From Candidatus Poribacteria bacterium (GTDB lineage: Bacteria; Poribacteria; WGA-4E; WGA-3G): 32,948 nucleotides of DNA. Where the stretch lies: the NCBI GenBank assembly GCA_022828145.1, contig JAJEJA010000102.1:1-32948 (forward strand), read 5' to 3'. The notes under the pieces were generated by a model. That model was not told the origin of the DNA. It was given only the letters and a program-made list of their open reading frames with translations, and searched no databases. The position numbers and the translations under genes were made by a program. Shown here piece after piece: positions 31,927 through 32,948 of this stretch. How positions within the stretch are numbered: position 1 is the stretch's first letter; each line of letters starts with the position of its first letter.

Positions 31927-32948
31927 ACGAATCAAATACCGATTTACCAAAGGGTTGGGTTTGGACAACATTAGAAGGAATTAGTCATATCATATTAGGG
32001 CAATCCCCTCCTTCCTCAACTTACAACACAGATAGAGAAGGTTTGCCTTTTTATCAAGGGAAACTTGAATTCGGAAAACTCTATCCTACACCTCGAAAAT
32101 GGTGTACTGCGCCAAAGAAAATCGCAGAAGAAGGAGACGTTTTCATTTCTATTCGCGCTCCTGTAGGACCTACAAATATTTGCCCTGAAAAATCTGCAGT
32201 AGGTAGAGGTCTCGCAGCAATTCGTGGATTAGGTGGAATTGAGTCGTTTTTCATTCTTTATTTAATGCGGACATTTGCCAGTGAAATTGCAAGTAGAGGA
32301 ACAGGAACTACTTTTGATGCAATAACTGGAAACCAACTCAAAACATTTGAAGTTCCCTTGCCTCCACTACCAGAACAACGCCGCATCGTAGCCAAATTAG
32401 AGACATTGTTTACGCAATTAGACGTAGCGGTTGAGGCACTAAAGAAAGCACAAACACAGTTGCAACGGTATCGTCAATCGGTGCTCAAAGCTGCTTTTGA
32501 GGGGGAGTTGACAAAGGAATGGCGCGAAGGGTATTCGGGCGAATTAGAACCGATGTCGGTTTCGGAAGATTCTGAACTGGAAGGTTTACCTGAGTTGCCT
32601 GATGGATGGGTGTGGACACAAGTTAAAGACATTGCGGAATTTATTCGTGGCGTATCTTATCGGAAAAATCAGTCTTCTAAAACACCGCAAACTGATTACG
32701 TTCCTATACTTCGGGCGAATAATATAAATGGGCGACTGAACTATGATGATCTTGTTTATGTTGAGCAGGCAAGAATAAAAGATGAACAATTTGTTAAATC
32801 ATTAGATATTATTATCGCAATGTCAAGTGGTAGTAAACACCTTGTCGGAAAAGCAGCTCAAGCACATAGGGATTTTGCAGGTGGGTTTGGAACATTTTGT
32901 GGATTAGTCAGAGTTTCGGAAGAGGTTAATCAAAAATTTATTGGCTTA
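31923..32948 (+). CDS. hsdS: Type I restriction specificity subunit HsdS, 3' end beyond the window
   Basis: 342 codons are open to the last base; the C-terminus is missing. The GTG start follows GGGG by 7 bases and overlaps the small ORF. Target recognition domain 1 (about 1-150) begins LPKGWVWTTLEGISHIILGQ and contains RAPVGPTNICPE. The conserved central coiled coil follows (about 145-200; PLPPLPEQRRIVAKLETLF ... YRQSVLKAAFEGELT). Domain 2 starts again with LPDGWVWTQVKDIAEFIRG, the expected internal repeat. HsdS sets the DNA target of the HsdRMS complex. hsdM and hsdR are not in the window and may lie downstream. Confidence 0.92.
   Translation, partial: MNESNTDLPKGWVWTTLEGISHIILGQSPPSSTYNTDREGLPFYQGKLEFGKLYPTPRKWCTAPKKIAEEGDVFISIRAPVGPTNICPEKSAVGRGLAAIRGLGGIESFFILYLMRTFASEIASRGTGTTFDAITGNQLKTFEVPLPPLPEQRRIVAKLETLFTQLDVAVEALKKAQTQLQRYRQSVLKAAFEGELTKEWREGYSGELEPMSVSEDSELEGLPELPDGWVWTQVKDIAEFIRGVSYRKNQSSKTPQTDYVPILRANNINGRLNYDDLVYVEQARIKDEQFVKSLDIIIAMSSGSKHLVGKAAQAHRDFAGGFGTFCGLVRVSEEVNQKFIGL

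Overview
The window reads as a chromosomal segment of an uncultivated, AT-rich Gram-negative bacterium. The best guess is Candidatus Poribacteria or a close Planctomycetes-like relative. This is inferred from gene content: outer-membrane proteins (a TonB receptor and a porin), secreted proteins with dockerin, cohesin and a FlgD-like C-terminal sorting domain, a DUF6785-type membrane protein, and many short palindromic repeats of the CCGAACCTACCGG and CCCTACGGGAC kinds. No rRNA, tRNA or CRISPR array was recognised.

Layout. (1) 1-3971 is a defence island in decay: a stem-loop resembling an IS200/IS605 right end, a 5'-truncated probable restriction gene, a beta-class DNA methyltransferase broken by a one-base insertion, a small unknown protein, a PD-(D/E)XK restriction gene broken by a one-base deletion, and an intact Dam-type adenine methyltransferase. 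(2) 3972-4686 has no gene but is full of palindromic repeats and a helically phased 32-bp tandem repeat that abuts a clear sigma70-type promoter. (3) 4687-7424 holds a membrane-anchored protein with two VWA domains, followed by a MoaB/Mog-type gene. (4) 7531-11923 on the minus strand is an apparent operon: B12-binding radical SAM enzyme, fused double ECF ATPase, ECF transmembrane subunit. (5) 12108-15299 (minus) encodes a large secreted beta-helix protein with cohesin, dockerin and sorting domains. (6) 15600-16782 encodes a basic-headed unknown protein and an overlapping 37-residue Arg/Lys-rich microprotein. (7) 17066-20865 is a porin, imelysin lipoprotein and di-haem lipoprotein operon with a consensus promoter and a Fur-like box, probably for iron acquisition. 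(8) 21110-23602 (minus) is a TonB-dependent receptor and a rhodanese. (9) 23855-31020 holds an atypical SDR, a DPM1-like glycosyltransferase, a dockerin / CX4CH / copper-monooxygenase fusion, a YitJ-type homocysteine methyltransferase-MTHFR and a DUF6785-like membrane protein. (10) 31097-32948 holds a DUF2281-like small protein, a palindrome-rich cassette bounded by a perfect 22-bp inverted repeat, a 34-codon ORF, and the start of a type I restriction specificity subunit cut by the window edge.

The most novel signal is regulatory. A quasi-palindromic box (core CAAAAASTTTRCACAYCC) sits upstream of four separate promoters. Its spacing to the -10 hexamer is 39, 39, 41 and 49 bp, which would centre it near -62 or one helical turn further, near -72. 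These are classic positions for a class I activator. The second theme is modular palindromic cassettes that share end sequences but carry different internal hairpins. Iron and metal handling (Fur-like box, imelysin, TonB receptor, ECF module, copper enzyme) is the commonest functional thread.
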